A stretch of DNA of 64,000 nucleotides, from contig NZ_CP027669.1 of the NCBI RefSeq assembly GCF_003008595.1, positions 3,038,001 to 3,102,000 on the forward strand. The letters run 5' to 3'. The number at the start of each line of letters is the position of its first letter. The stretch's first letter is position 1. The notes below the pieces were generated by a model. That model had not been told where the DNA came from. It did not search any database and saw only the letters and a program-made list of their open reading frames with translations. Source of the DNA: Simplicispira suum. Its GTDB lineage: Bacteria > Pseudomonadota > Gammaproteobacteria > Burkholderiales > Burkholderiaceae_C. Position numbers and translations under genes: made by a program. Positions 55,574-64,000 of this stretch are shown piece after piece.

Positions 55574-56122
55574 ATGAATGTCCTGTTCCTTTGTACCGGC
55601 AACTCGTGCCGCTCCATCCTTGCCGAGGCCTGCTTCAACCACCTGGCCCCGGCGGGCTGGCGCGCCCTGAGCGCCGGCAGCCAGCCCACCGGGCAGGTGC
55701 ATCCGCGCGCGCTGGCCTTGCTGGCGCGCGAAGGCATCGCGGCGCAAGGCTGCCACAGCAAGTCGTGGGACAACTTGCCAGCGGTCCCCGACGTGGTGGT
55801 CACCGTGTGCGCCAGCGCCGCCGGCGAAACCTGCCCCGCCTATTTGGGGCCGGTGCTGCGCGCGCACTGGGGTGTGGACGACCCGGCACACGCCACCGGT
55901 ACCGACGCACAGATGGATGCCGCCTTTCTGGCCGCCTACCGCACGCTGCGCGCGCGCATCGAAGCGTTTCTTGTTTTGCCGCTGGAAGATTTGAAAACCG
56001 ATCCAGCCCGCCTCAAGGCCGAGCTGGATCGCATCGGCACGCTCGTGGGCGGCGGGGCGGCGCTGGCCACTGTGGAGCCGCAGTCTGCGAGTGCTAGCTG
56101 TTCGGGCGGCGCCTGCTGCTGA
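55574..56122 (+). CDS. arsC: Arsenate reductase, thioredoxin-coupled type
   Basis: A low-molecular-weight phosphatase-like ArsC. The P-loop is Cys7 in CTGNSCRS and the redox pair is Cys79 and Cys87 in VVVTVCASAAGETCPAYLG, in the arrangement of the Staphylococcus pI258 enzyme. HWGVDDPA is also family text. It reduces arsenate to arsenite using thioredoxin. The C-terminal tail (SASCSGGACC) has three extra cysteines beyond the normal domain, which may carry arsenite to the ATPase; that is speculation. Confidence 0.93.
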   Translation: MNVLFLCTGNSCRSILAEACFNHLAPAGWRALSAGSQPTGQVHPRALALLAREGIAAQGCHSKSWDNLPAVPDVVVTVCASAAGETCPAYLGPVLRAHWGVDDPAHATGTDAQMDAAFLAAYRTLRARIEAFLVLPLEDLKTDPARLKAELDRIGTLVGGGAALATVEPQSASASCSGGACC

Positions 56123-56140
56123 AACAACCAGAATAAACCC

Positions 56141-57925
56141 ATGCAATTTCTCGACAACGCACCGCGTTTTCTCTTTTTCACCGGCAAAGGCGGCGTCGGC
56201 AAGACCTCGCTGGCCTGCGCCACGGCCATGCAACTGGCGGCCCGCGGTCAGCGCGTGCTGCTGGTCAGCACCGACCCGGCGTCGAACGTGGGCCAGGTGT
56301 TTGGCCTGGCGATCGGCAACCAGGTCACGGCCGTGCCCGAGGTGCCACGCCTGTGGGCGCTGGAGGTAGACCCGCAAGCCGCTGCCCAGGGCTACCGCGA
56401 CCGCATCGTCGGGCCGGTGCGTGGCGTGCTGCCCGATGACGTGGTCAAGGGCATTGAAGAGCAGCTCTCGGGCGCCTGCACCACCGAAATTGCGGCGTTT
56501 GACGAGTTCACCGCGCTGCTGACCGACACCAGCCTGGACGCGCGCTACGAGCACATCATTTTTGACACCGCGCCCACCGGCCACACCATCCGTCTGCTGC
56601 AACTGCCGGGGGCCTGGAGCGGCTTTCTGGAGTCTGGCAAGGGCGACGCCTCCTGCCTGGGACCGCTGGCCGGGCTGGAAAAGCAGCGCAGCCAGTACGC
56701 GGCGGCCGTGGCGGCGCTGGCCGACGGCACGCGCACCCGGCTGGTGCTGGTGGCCCGCGCGCAGCAGTCCACGCTGCGCGAAGCCGCGCGCACGCACGGC
56801 GAACTGCAGGCCATCGGTTTGGGGCAGCAGTACCTGGTGGTGAACGGCGTGTTTCCGCCTGGCGAAGCGGCGCAAGACCCGCTGGCCGCTGCCATTTGCC
56901 GGCGCGAGCAGGCCGTGCTCGCCGCCATGCCGCCGGCCCTGCAGTCGCTGCCGACCGACCTTGTGGCGCTCAAGCCCTTCAACCTGGTGGGGCGCGAGGC
57001 CTTGCGCCAGTTGTTGGTGGACACGGCGGCGGCGCCGGTGCCCGGCGATAGCGGCGGACAGCCCGACATCGACCTGCCACGCCTGGCTGCGCTGGTGGAC
57101 GGCATTGCTGCCGACGGCCACGGCTTGGTGATGCTGATGGGCAAGGGCGGCGTGGGCAAGACCACGCTGGCCGCCGCCGTCGCGGTGGAACTGGCGCACC
57201 GGGGCTTTGCAGTGCATTTGTCTACGTCGGACCCGGCAGCCAACCTGGAGCAGACGCTGGGCGGCGCGCTGGAGAACCTCACCGTGAGCCGCATCGATCC
57301 GCACGAGGTCACCGAGCGCTACCGCCAGCAGGTGCTGGCGACCAAGGGCGCGAAACTGGATGCCGCCGGACGCGCATTGCTCGAAGAAGATCTGCGCTCG
57401 CCATGCACCGAAGAAATCGCCGTCTTCCAGGCCTTCTCGCGCACCATCCGCGAATCCGGCAAGAAGTTTGTCGTGATGGATACGGCGCCCACTGGCCACA
57501 CGCTCTTGCTGCTGGACGCCACCGGCGCCTACCACCGCGACATCGTGCGCCAGATGGGCAGCACCGGCGTGCACTTCACCACGCCGATGATGCAGCTCCA
57601 GGACCCCAAGCAGACCAAGGTGATTCTGGTCACGCTGGCCGAGACCACGCCCGTGCTCGAAGCCGCCAATCTGCAGAACGATCTGCGCCGCGCCGGCATC
57701 GAGCCCTGGGCCTGGGTCATCAACAACAGCGTGGCGGCGGCCCGGGTGACTTCGCCACTGCTGCGCCAGCGCGCCCGCAACGAACTGCGCGAGATCGATG
57801 CCGTCACCACGCAGCACGCCAAGCGCTGGGCCATCGTGCCGCTGCTGAGCGAGGAGCCCGTCGGCATCGCGCGCCTGCTGGAGCTTGCCGGCTCCCAATT
57901 CCAAGCTCAAGCGGCGGGAGTCTGA
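56141..57925 (+). CDS. arsA: Arsenical pump-driving ATPase ArsA
   Basis: A 594-residue ArsA with two ATPase halves. P-loops lie at 15-22 and 334-341 (GKGGVGKT in both) and the signal-transduction motif DTAPTGHT at 142 and 447. The three arsenite-binding cysteines of Escherichia coli R773 ArsA are at identical positions: Cys113 ([11 protein letters not shown]), Cys172 (ASCLGPL) and Cys422 ([10 protein letters not shown]). ArsA energises arsenite efflux, classically with ArsB; here it is followed by acr3. The partner chaperone gene arsD is absent from the operon. Confidence 0.96.
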   Translation: MQFLDNAPRFLFFTGKGGVGKTSLACATAMQLAARGQRVLLVSTDPASNVGQVFGLAIGNQVTAVPEVPRLWALEVDPQAAAQGYRDRIVGPVRGVLPDDVVKGIEEQLSGACTTEIAAFDEFTALLTDTSLDARYEHIIFDTAPTGHTIRLLQLPGAWSGFLESGKGDASCLGPLAGLEKQRSQYAAAVAALADGTRTRLVLVARAQQSTLREAARTHGELQAIGLGQQYLVVNGVFPPGEAAQDPLAAAICRREQAVLAAMPPALQSLPTDLVALKPFNLVGREALRQLLVDTAAAPVPGDSGGQPDIDLPRLAALVDGIAADGHGLVMLMGKGGVGKTTLAAAVAVELAHRGFAVHLSTSDPAANLEQTLGGALENLTVSRIDPHEVTERYRQQVLATKGAKLDAAGRALLEEDLRSPCTEEIAVFQAFSRTIRESGKKFVVMDTAPTGHTLLLLDATGAYHRDIVRQMGSTGVHFTTPMMQLQDPKQTKVILVTLAETTPVLEAANLQNDLRRAGIEPWAWVINNSVAAARVTSPLLRQRARNELREIDAVTTQHAKRWAIVPLLSEEPVGIARLLELAGSQFQAQAAGV

Positions 57926-57926
57926 G

Positions 57927-58950
<1,024 letters not shown>

Positions 58951-58967
<17 letters not shown>

Positions 58968-59020
58968 AAGTGGCTCTAGCGCTTATTGGATAAGCGCCAG
59001 CAGCTATTAAAAACAGAGCT
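58951..59020 (+). repeat. Dispersed palindromic repeat, copy 9
   Basis: The copy reads GTGAAAATTTCAGTTAAAAG, TGGCTCTAGCGCTTATTGGA, TAAGCGCCAGCAGCTATTAA and AAACAG. The acr3 stop TAA lies inside its left end, and it also touches the 3' end of the convergent universal stress gene. Confidence 0.85.
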
Positions 59021-59876
59021 ACCGCAGAATCAATACCGGCAGCTCCGAGAGCCGCAGCAGCGTGGTCGTGGTGCTGCCGACAATGAGCTGGCGGATGCGC
59101 GAGTGGCCGTAGGCGCCCATCACCAGTAGCGCCGCGCCCTGGGTGCTGAGCAGTTCGGGCAGGGCTTGCTCGGGTTCGCCAGGCAGCAGCTTCGTCTGCA
59201 CCGCAAAACCGGCCACACGCAGCAGTTCCGCAGCGGCGGCCAGCTGCTCCTGCGCTTCGGCAGTGTCTGCGCCCACCATGGCAATCAGCGCCGGCAAGCC
59301 GCGCAGCAGAGGGCTGGCGGCGACCATGTCGACCATCTTGCGGGCCGTGGGACTGGCGTCGTAGGCCACCACAAAGCGCTCAGGCGCAGCAAAGTGCTCG
59401 CTGGTGGCGACCAGTACCGGGCGTTGCAGCGCGCGAATGACGCTCTCGACGTGGTGGTCGAGGTGGAGCTTGCGCGGTCCGCTGGCGCGGTGGTTCGCGC
59501 CCAGAACGCACAAACGCAGTTCGGGTTCGAGCTCCAGCAGGGTATCGACCAGTTCGCCGTGGCGCATGTGGGTGGCGGGCACCGGCAGGCCGGCGTTTTG
59601 AGCGCGCAGGCTGGCGGCTTCCAGCATTTCGCGCCCAGCCTGCTGGGCGAGCTTGCCGCGTTGTTCGTCCAACGCGCTCAGTTGCTGTAGCAGTACCTCT
59701 TGTGCCCCCAGGCCAATCGCGCCGGTGTAGTCGCCCACGTTGGGCAATTCGGGCGAGCGCTCCAGTACATGCAGCAATTCGAGCGGCGCAGGCAGGCGCT
59801 GTGCCGCCCAGGCGGCCCAGTCGATGACGGCGGTGGTGGTGGCGCGGCCGTCGATGCAGGCGTAGACCTTGTTCAT
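59019..59876 (-). CDS. Tandem universal stress protein
   Basis: A 285-residue protein with two USP domains (about 1-145 and 155-285). Domain 2 has the ATP-binding signature GAYGHSRIRQLIVGSTTTTLL and the end ELPVLILR. Domain 1 has the parallel text LGANHRASGPRKLHLDHHVESVIRALQRPVLV, a degenerate version. UspA-type proteins respond to stress; the tandem form is common in beta-proteobacteria. It lies upstream of the SulP gene in the opposite position order on the same strand, with about 97 bases between them. Confidence 0.9.
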   Translation of the reverse strand: MNKVYACIDGRATTTAVIDWAAWAAQRLPAPLELLHVLERSPELPNVGDYTGAIGLGAQEVLLQQLSALDEQRGKLAQQAGREMLEAASLRAQNAGLPVPATHMRHGELVDTLLELEPELRLCVLGANHRASGPRKLHLDHHVESVIRALQRPVLVATSEHFAAPERFVVAYDASPTARKMVDMVAASPLLRGLPALIAMVGADTAEAQEQLAAAAELLRVAGFAVQTKLLPGEPEQALPELLSTQGAALLVMGAYGHSRIRQLIVGSTTTTLLRLSELPVLILR

Positions 59877-59973
59877 GGGGACCTCCTGTTAGGGCAATGC
59901 GGAATAAGTCGCCGCGATGATGCGCGCCGTGCGAGGGATTTGTTCAACATGGCGTTTTGAGGTTCTTGTCCAC

Positions 59974-61445
59974 TCAGTGCATAAGATTTTCAATAGCGCC
60001 GGGTTTGTCGTGCAGCGCAAAGCGGTCCACCAGTGTCGCACTTGCGGCGTTCAAACCCAAGACCTCCACGCTGGCACCCTCGCGGCGGAACTTGAGCACG
60101 GCCTGGTCGAGCGCGGCTACCGCGCTCACGTCCCAGAAATGCGCGGCGCTTACATCGATGCACACGGCGGAGACGGCCTCGCGAAAGTCAAACGTGGCCA
60201 GAAAGCGCTGGGTGGAGGCAAAAAACACCTGGCCGACCACGCGGTAGACGCGCACGCCTTGGTCCATCCGGCTGTCTACGCGCAGCACGCGCGAGACCTT
60301 GCTGGCAAAAAACAGCGCCGAGAGCAGCACCCCCGTCAGCACGCCGCGCGCCAGATCGTGCGTGAAAAGCGTGACCAGCACCGTTGCCAGCATCACTATG
60401 CTGGAACTGGGCGGGTTGCTGCGCAGGCGGGCGATGGAACTCCAGTTGAAGGTGCCCAGGCTCACCATGATCATCACCGCCACCAGGGCAGCCATGGGAA
60501 TCTGCTTGACCCAGGGGCCGAGAAACACCACCAGCACCAGCAGAAACACCCCGGCCACCAGCGTCGACAAGCGCCCGCGCCCACCCGATTTCACGTTGAT
60601 GACCGACTGGCCAATCATGGCGCAGCCCGCCATGCCGCCCAGCAGGCCGGTGGCCACGTTGGCGACGCCTTGGCCGACGCATTCGCGGTTCTTGTTGCTG
60701 GGGGTGTCGGTCAACTCGTCGACGATGGCTGCGGTCATCATCGATTCAAGCAGGCCCACTACAGCCAGCGTTGCCGCGTAGGGCAGCACGATGGAGAGCG
60801 TTTCCAGGTTGAGCGGCACCTGCGGCCACAGGAATACTGGCAGCGTGCTGGGCAGTGCGCCCATGTCGCCCACGGCGCGGATATCCAGGTCCAGCGCCAT
60901 GGAAATCGCCGTGAGCACGACGATGGTCACCAGTGGCGACGGTACCGCGCGAGTCAGGTAGGGCAGGCCGTAGATGATGGCCAGGCCCCCGCCGTCATGG
61001 CATACACCGTCCAGGGAACGTTGGTCAGTTCGGGCAACTGGGCCAGAAAGATCAGGATCGCCAGTGCGTTGACGAAGCCGGTGACCACCGAACGCGAAAC
61101 AAAGCGCATCAACGTTCCCAGGCGCAGCGCGCCCGCCAGCATCTGCAGCACGCCGGTGAGCAGTGTTGCCGCCAGCAGGTACTGCAGGCCATGGTCGCGC
61201 ACCAGCGTCACCATCACCAGCGCCATGGCGCCGGTGGCGGCCGAGATCATGCCGGGGCGCCCGCCAGCAAAGGCAATGACCACAGCCATGCTGAAGGAGG
61301 CGTACAAGCCTACCTGCGGATCCACGCCGGCAATGATGGAGAAGGCGATGGCCTCGGGGATCAGCGCCAGAGCGACGACCAGGCCGGCCAGCACGTCGCC
61401 GCGCACGTTGAACAGCCAGGTCTGGCGCAAAGAGGAAACGGTCAT
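59974..61445 (-). pseudogene. SulP anion transporter with a frameshift at a C5 run
   Basis: The N-terminal part ([46 protein letters not shown]) and the C-terminal part ([20 protein letters not shown], the SulP core, then a STAS domain [24 protein letters not shown]) lie in two frames. They join if the run of five Cs at 60986-60990 had a sixth: the text TVYAMTAGG would then continue as [12 protein letters not shown]. With the extra base the protein would be about 490 residues, normal for SulP. Either a real one-base loss has inactivated the transporter, or the run was miscalled. The substrate would be sulfate, bicarbonate or another anion. Confidence 0.85.
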
Positions 61446-61830
61446 GAGAAAGGGGAGAAAGGGCGCGCGGGAAGCTGGCGCCTGCCAGGAGAGAGAAAAA
61501 GCGGGGGGAATGGTGCGCCCGATAGGGCGGAGGCGTCCGGCCGGATCGGCCTGGAACATGCAATTATATGCCAATTTGGCCATTAAGTGCTTGCATTATG
61601 CTTGTTTATAGTTATAATGACGCGTCTTTTAACCCTGTGTGCATGCAACAGGGCCCATCCCGTTGCTGATCGCCGCACCACTTGGCGGTTGGCGGCCGCG
61701 CCGAACGTCTTGTTCCGCGTGCACTGGTTGTGGCTGCCATGTACCGGCTGCATCCCTGCTTTACCCGCCCGACCGCTGGTCGCGCTCCGAGGTACCGCAC
61801 AGGCGCAGCCCACCGATGGAGGGACTGCCC
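61446..61830. other. Upstream region of the NAGGN genes
   Basis: The 385 bases carry a sigma-70-like promoter (listed separately) and then about 210 bases of GC-rich leader without convincing coding potential. A long leader is compatible with regulation of the osmolyte genes, but no riboswitch structure was recognised. Confidence 0.55.
61591..61618 (+). promoter_or_regulatory. Promoter upstream of asnO
   Basis: TTGCAT and TATAAT are separated by 16 bases in an AT-rich island. It is the best promoter match in the region and points toward asnO-ngg, with an implied leader of about 200 bases. Confidence 0.65.
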
Positions 61831-63603
61831 ATGTGCGGCATCGCCGGAGAACTACGATTTGACGCCCGCGAAGCGGATCTGTCTGCGCTGGCGCGCATGA
61901 ACGTCCGGCAGGCGCCGCGCGGACCGGACGGCCAGGGTGTGTTCGCGACGGCAGGAAAGGCCTTTGGCCACCGGCGCCTGAAAATCATGGACCTGTCCGA
62001 CGCGGCGCAGCAGCCCATGGTGGACCCGCATCTGGGCCTGGGCATCGTGTTTAACGGTGCTATCTACAACCACCCTGAACTGCGCAAGGAACTAAAAGCG
62101 CTGGGCTACCGCTTTTTTTCGCACGGCGACACCGAGGTACTCCTCAAGGCCTACCACGCCTGGGGGCCGGATTTCGTCCAGCGGCTCAACGGCATGTTTG
62201 CCTTTGCGCTTTGGGAGCGCGATTCGGGCAAGGTGCTGCTGGGGCGTGACCGGCTGGGCATCAAGCCGCTGTATTGGGCCGAGGTGGCGGGCGGTGTGCG
62301 CTTTGCCTCCGCCTTGCCGGCGCTGCTTGCGGGCGGCGGCATCGATACCGACATCGACCCGGTGGGCCTGCACCACTACTTGTCCTTCCATGCCGTGGTG
62401 CCGGCGCCGCACACCCTGCTGCGCGGCGTGAAGAAGCTGCCGCCCGGCACGCTGATGGTGATCGAGCCCGATGGTCGGCGCAGCGAAAAAATCTTCTGGG
62501 CACTCGACTACGCGCGCACCACGGAAGAAGAAAACCGCTCGTTTGACGACTGGCGCGACATCCTGCTGCAGAGCCTGCGCGCCGCAGTGCGCCGCCGTCT
62601 GGTGGCCGATGTGCCGGTGGGCGCGCTGCTCTCGGGTGGGGTTGATTCCAGCTTGATCGTGGGTCTGATGGCCGAAGCCGGTGTTCCGAATCTGCGCACC
62701 TACAACGTCGGCTTTGAGGACGTGGGCGGCGAGAAGGGCAACGAGTTTGAATACGCCGAGATCGTGGCCCAAAGCTTTGGCACCATCCATGAGCGCATCT
62801 TCGTGCCCGAAGCCGAGCTGCTGCGCCGCCTGCCCGAGGCGATTGCCGCCATGAGCGAGCCCATGGTCAGCCACGACTGCATTGGCTTTTATCTGCTCTC
62901 CGAAGCCGTCTCGCGCCACAGCAAGGTGGTGCAAAGCGGGCAGGGCGCCGACGAGGTGTTTGGCGGCTACCACTGGTATCCGGCGCTCGCTGGAAGCCGC
63001 CAGCCGGTGGACGACTACCTGGCAGCGTTTCGTGACCGGGGACCCGCCGAGATGGCGCGCACCGTGCAGGCGCGCTACGCCACGGCGGACGCCTCGCGTG
63101 CGCTGGTGGCCGAGCGGTTTGCTGCCCCCGGTGCGAGCGACCCGGTAGAGCAGGCGCTGCGCCTCGATACCACGGTGATGTTGGTGGACGACCCGGTCAA
63201 GCGCGTGGACAACATGACCATGGCCTTTGGCCTGGAAGCGCGCGTACCTTTCCTGGACCACGAACTGGTTGAGCTGGCTGCGCGCATTCCGGCGCGCCAC
63301 AAGCTCGCCGGTGGCGGCAAGGGCATCCTGAAGGAAGCCGCGCGCAAGGTGATCCCTGCAGCCGTCATCGACCGCCCCAAGGGCTATTTCCCGGTCCCCG
63401 CGCTCAAGTACTTGCAAGGCAATGTGCTGGCCAACGTGAAAGACGCGCTCGGCAGCCGCGCGGCGCAGGAGCGCGGCCTGTTTCAGCGGGTCTACGTCGA
63501 CGAGCTGCTGGCCGACCCCGGCGCACACATCACGCCGCTGCGCGGCTCCAAGCTCTGGCAGCTGGGCCTGCTGGAGATGTGGCTGCAGACCCACCTGGCA
63601 TGA
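61831..63603 (+). CDS. asnO: N-acetylglutaminylglutamine amidotransferase
   Basis: An asparagine-synthetase-like protein of 590 residues. The N-terminal glutaminase begins with the catalytic Cys as MCGIAGELRFD, and the synthetase half has the ATP-binding SGGVDSSLIVGL. The specific text (GKAFGHRRLKIMDLSDAAQQPM in part, DPVKRVDNMTMAFGLEARVPFLDHELVELAARIP in part) matches the NAGGN-specific subfamily rather than AsnB. It would amidate the dipeptide made by the following enzyme, giving the osmolyte N-acetylglutaminylglutamine amide. An upstream in-frame ATG (MEGLPMCGIAG) would displace the essential Cys, so the MCG start is chosen. Confidence 0.9.
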   Translation: MCGIAGELRFDAREADLSALARMNVRQAPRGPDGQGVFATAGKAFGHRRLKIMDLSDAAQQPMVDPHLGLGIVFNGAIYNHPELRKELKALGYRFFSHGDTEVLLKAYHAWGPDFVQRLNGMFAFALWERDSGKVLLGRDRLGIKPLYWAEVAGGVRFASALPALLAGGGIDTDIDPVGLHHYLSFHAVVPAPHTLLRGVKKLPPGTLMVIEPDGRRSEKIFWALDYARTTEEENRSFDDWRDILLQSLRAAVRRRLVADVPVGALLSGGVDSSLIVGLMAEAGVPNLRTYNVGFEDVGGEKGNEFEYAEIVAQSFGTIHERIFVPEAELLRRLPEAIAAMSEPMVSHDCIGFYLLSEAVSRHSKVVQSGQGADEVFGGYHWYPALAGSRQPVDDYLAAFRDRGPAEMARTVQARYATADASRALVAERFAAPGASDPVEQALRLDTTVMLVDDPVKRVDNMTMAFGLEARVPFLDHELVELAARIPARHKLAGGGKGILKEAARKVIPAAVIDRPKGYFPVPALKYLQGNVLANVKDALGSRAAQERGLFQRVYVDELLADPGAHITPLRGSKLWQLGLLEMWLQTHLA

Positions 63604-63614
63604 CGGAGGCCACC

Positions 63615-64000
63615 ATGATGCGCAAACACGCCCAACGCGCTCTGCGTCTGGACCGCAGTCCCCTGCCGAAGGCCGAGGGCGCGCGCAGCCAGGCACCACT
63701 GGCCAATGCGGTGGTGGACTGCGGCTGGGGCCGTCTGGTGGCTGGTCACACCTTTGCCGACCCGGCCCAGGTGGCAGCGCAGTTGCTGCAGGAAAGTCCG
63801 GGCGAGCGCGACATTGCCTTTTACGTCGACAAGCCGCACGTGGTGGTCGCCCAGGCGCCGCAGCAGTTGTTTGTTGATCCGTCCGAGGCCTTTCGCCTGA
63901 CCCTGGCCAGCTACCGGCCCTCACCGGCGCGGCGGCGCGGCTTTACCGTCCGGCGGCTGCGCACACGCGCCGACATTGCCGCCATCAATGCGATCTACCG
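63615..64000 (+). CDS. ngg: N-acetylglutaminylglutamine synthetase, N-terminal part
   Basis: The first 128 residues of a larger protein, cut by the window end. The text (RLDRSPLPKAEGARSQAPLANAVVDCGWGRLVAGHTF in part, DIAFYVDKPHVVVAQAPQQLFVDPSEAFRLTL in part) matches the GNAT-plus-ATP-grasp NAGGN synthetase. A GGAGG ribosome binding site lies six bases before the ATG and the gene follows asnO by 11 bases. A second ATG directly follows the first. It supports the osmolyte assignment of both genes. Confidence 0.85.
   Translation, partial: MMRKHAQRALRLDRSPLPKAEGARSQAPLANAVVDCGWGRLVAGHTFADPAQVAAQLLQESPGERDIAFYVDKPHVVVAQAPQQLFVDPSEAFRLTLASYRPSPARRRGFTVRRLRTRADIAAINAIY

Noticed and set aside
52466..57910. 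An 1814-codon open frame on the minus strand across MFS, RNB2 and ars genes
   Set aside because: Lies antisense to five well-identified genes and has no recognisable domain; an effect of third-position GC bias.

Overview
The window looks like a piece of chromosome from a high-GC betaproteobacterium of the order Burkholderiales, most likely family Comamonadaceae (Acidovorax/Simplicispira/Hydrogenophaga-like). This is an inference from gene content (glycine cleavage operon behind a tandem glycine riboswitch, TRAP transporters, a TadA-dehalogenase fusion, a periplasmic ATP-dependent DNA ligase, N-acetylglutaminylglutamine osmolyte genes) and from two families of short dispersed palindromic repeats of the kind I associate with this family. 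No prophage, insertion sequence, CRISPR array or integrase is visible.

Layout. 1-11 kb: AsmA-like envelope protein (cut by the window edge), an unrecognised protein, an RluA-family synthase, a PaiB-like flavoprotein, a TadA fused to a haloalkane-dehalogenase-like hydrolase, an LD-carboxypeptidase, a degenerate HD-GYP protein beside a retropepsin-like protease, YajQ, MurB and RluA. 11-16 kb: hybrid histidine kinase, sulfite dehydrogenase pair (SoxC/SorA-like plus monohaem cytochrome c) and a Crp/Fnr regulator. 16-21 kb: gcvT-gcvH-gcvP with a tandem glycine riboswitch and an internal attenuator-like hairpin. 21-24 kb: TRAP transporter dctPQM with an internal terminator, divergent from an Lrp/AsnC regulator. 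24-32.5 kb: ETF-ubiquinone oxidoreductase, a short-chain dehydrogenase, a thioesterase, an AhpD-like protein, catalase with an OxyR-type half site, a PAS-LuxR regulator divergent from the two subunits of a 3-oxoacid CoA-transferase, then tRNA-Ser(GGA). 32.7-39 kb: QmcA/NfeD, a large Orn/Lys/Arg decarboxylase, a fasciclin protein, LigE and FabI.

39-45.6 kb: a yejABEF-type peptide ABC transporter operon with a Phd/VapC-type toxin-antitoxin pair embedded between yejB and yejE; the toxin stop overlaps the yejE start. 45.6-52 kb: lipocalin, CDF metal transporter, a P-type ATPase frame-broken inside an 83/84-bp tandem repeat, and the first of two RNB-domain exoribonucleases. 52-55 kb: an MFS transporter flanked by the two RNB paralogues. 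55-59 kb: arsenic operon arsR-arsC-arsA-acr3 without arsD. 59-64 kb: universal stress protein, a SulP transporter frame-broken at a C5 run, and the NAGGN osmolyte genes asnO-ngg (ngg runs off the window).

The most unusual structural signal is the dispersed AT-containing palindromic repeat (core TAGCGCTTA/TAAGCGCTA plus an AGCTAT/GATAG hairpin). Seven of nine intergenic copies sit directly behind the 3' end of a gene in the same orientation, sometimes supplying its stop codon. Two diverged copies appear to be read as protein inside gcvP and yejF. A second, GC-rich family has been tandemly duplicated inside the P-type ATPase gene. I see no clearly new multi-gene system; these repeats, the TadA fusion and the embedded toxin-antitoxin pair are the best leads.
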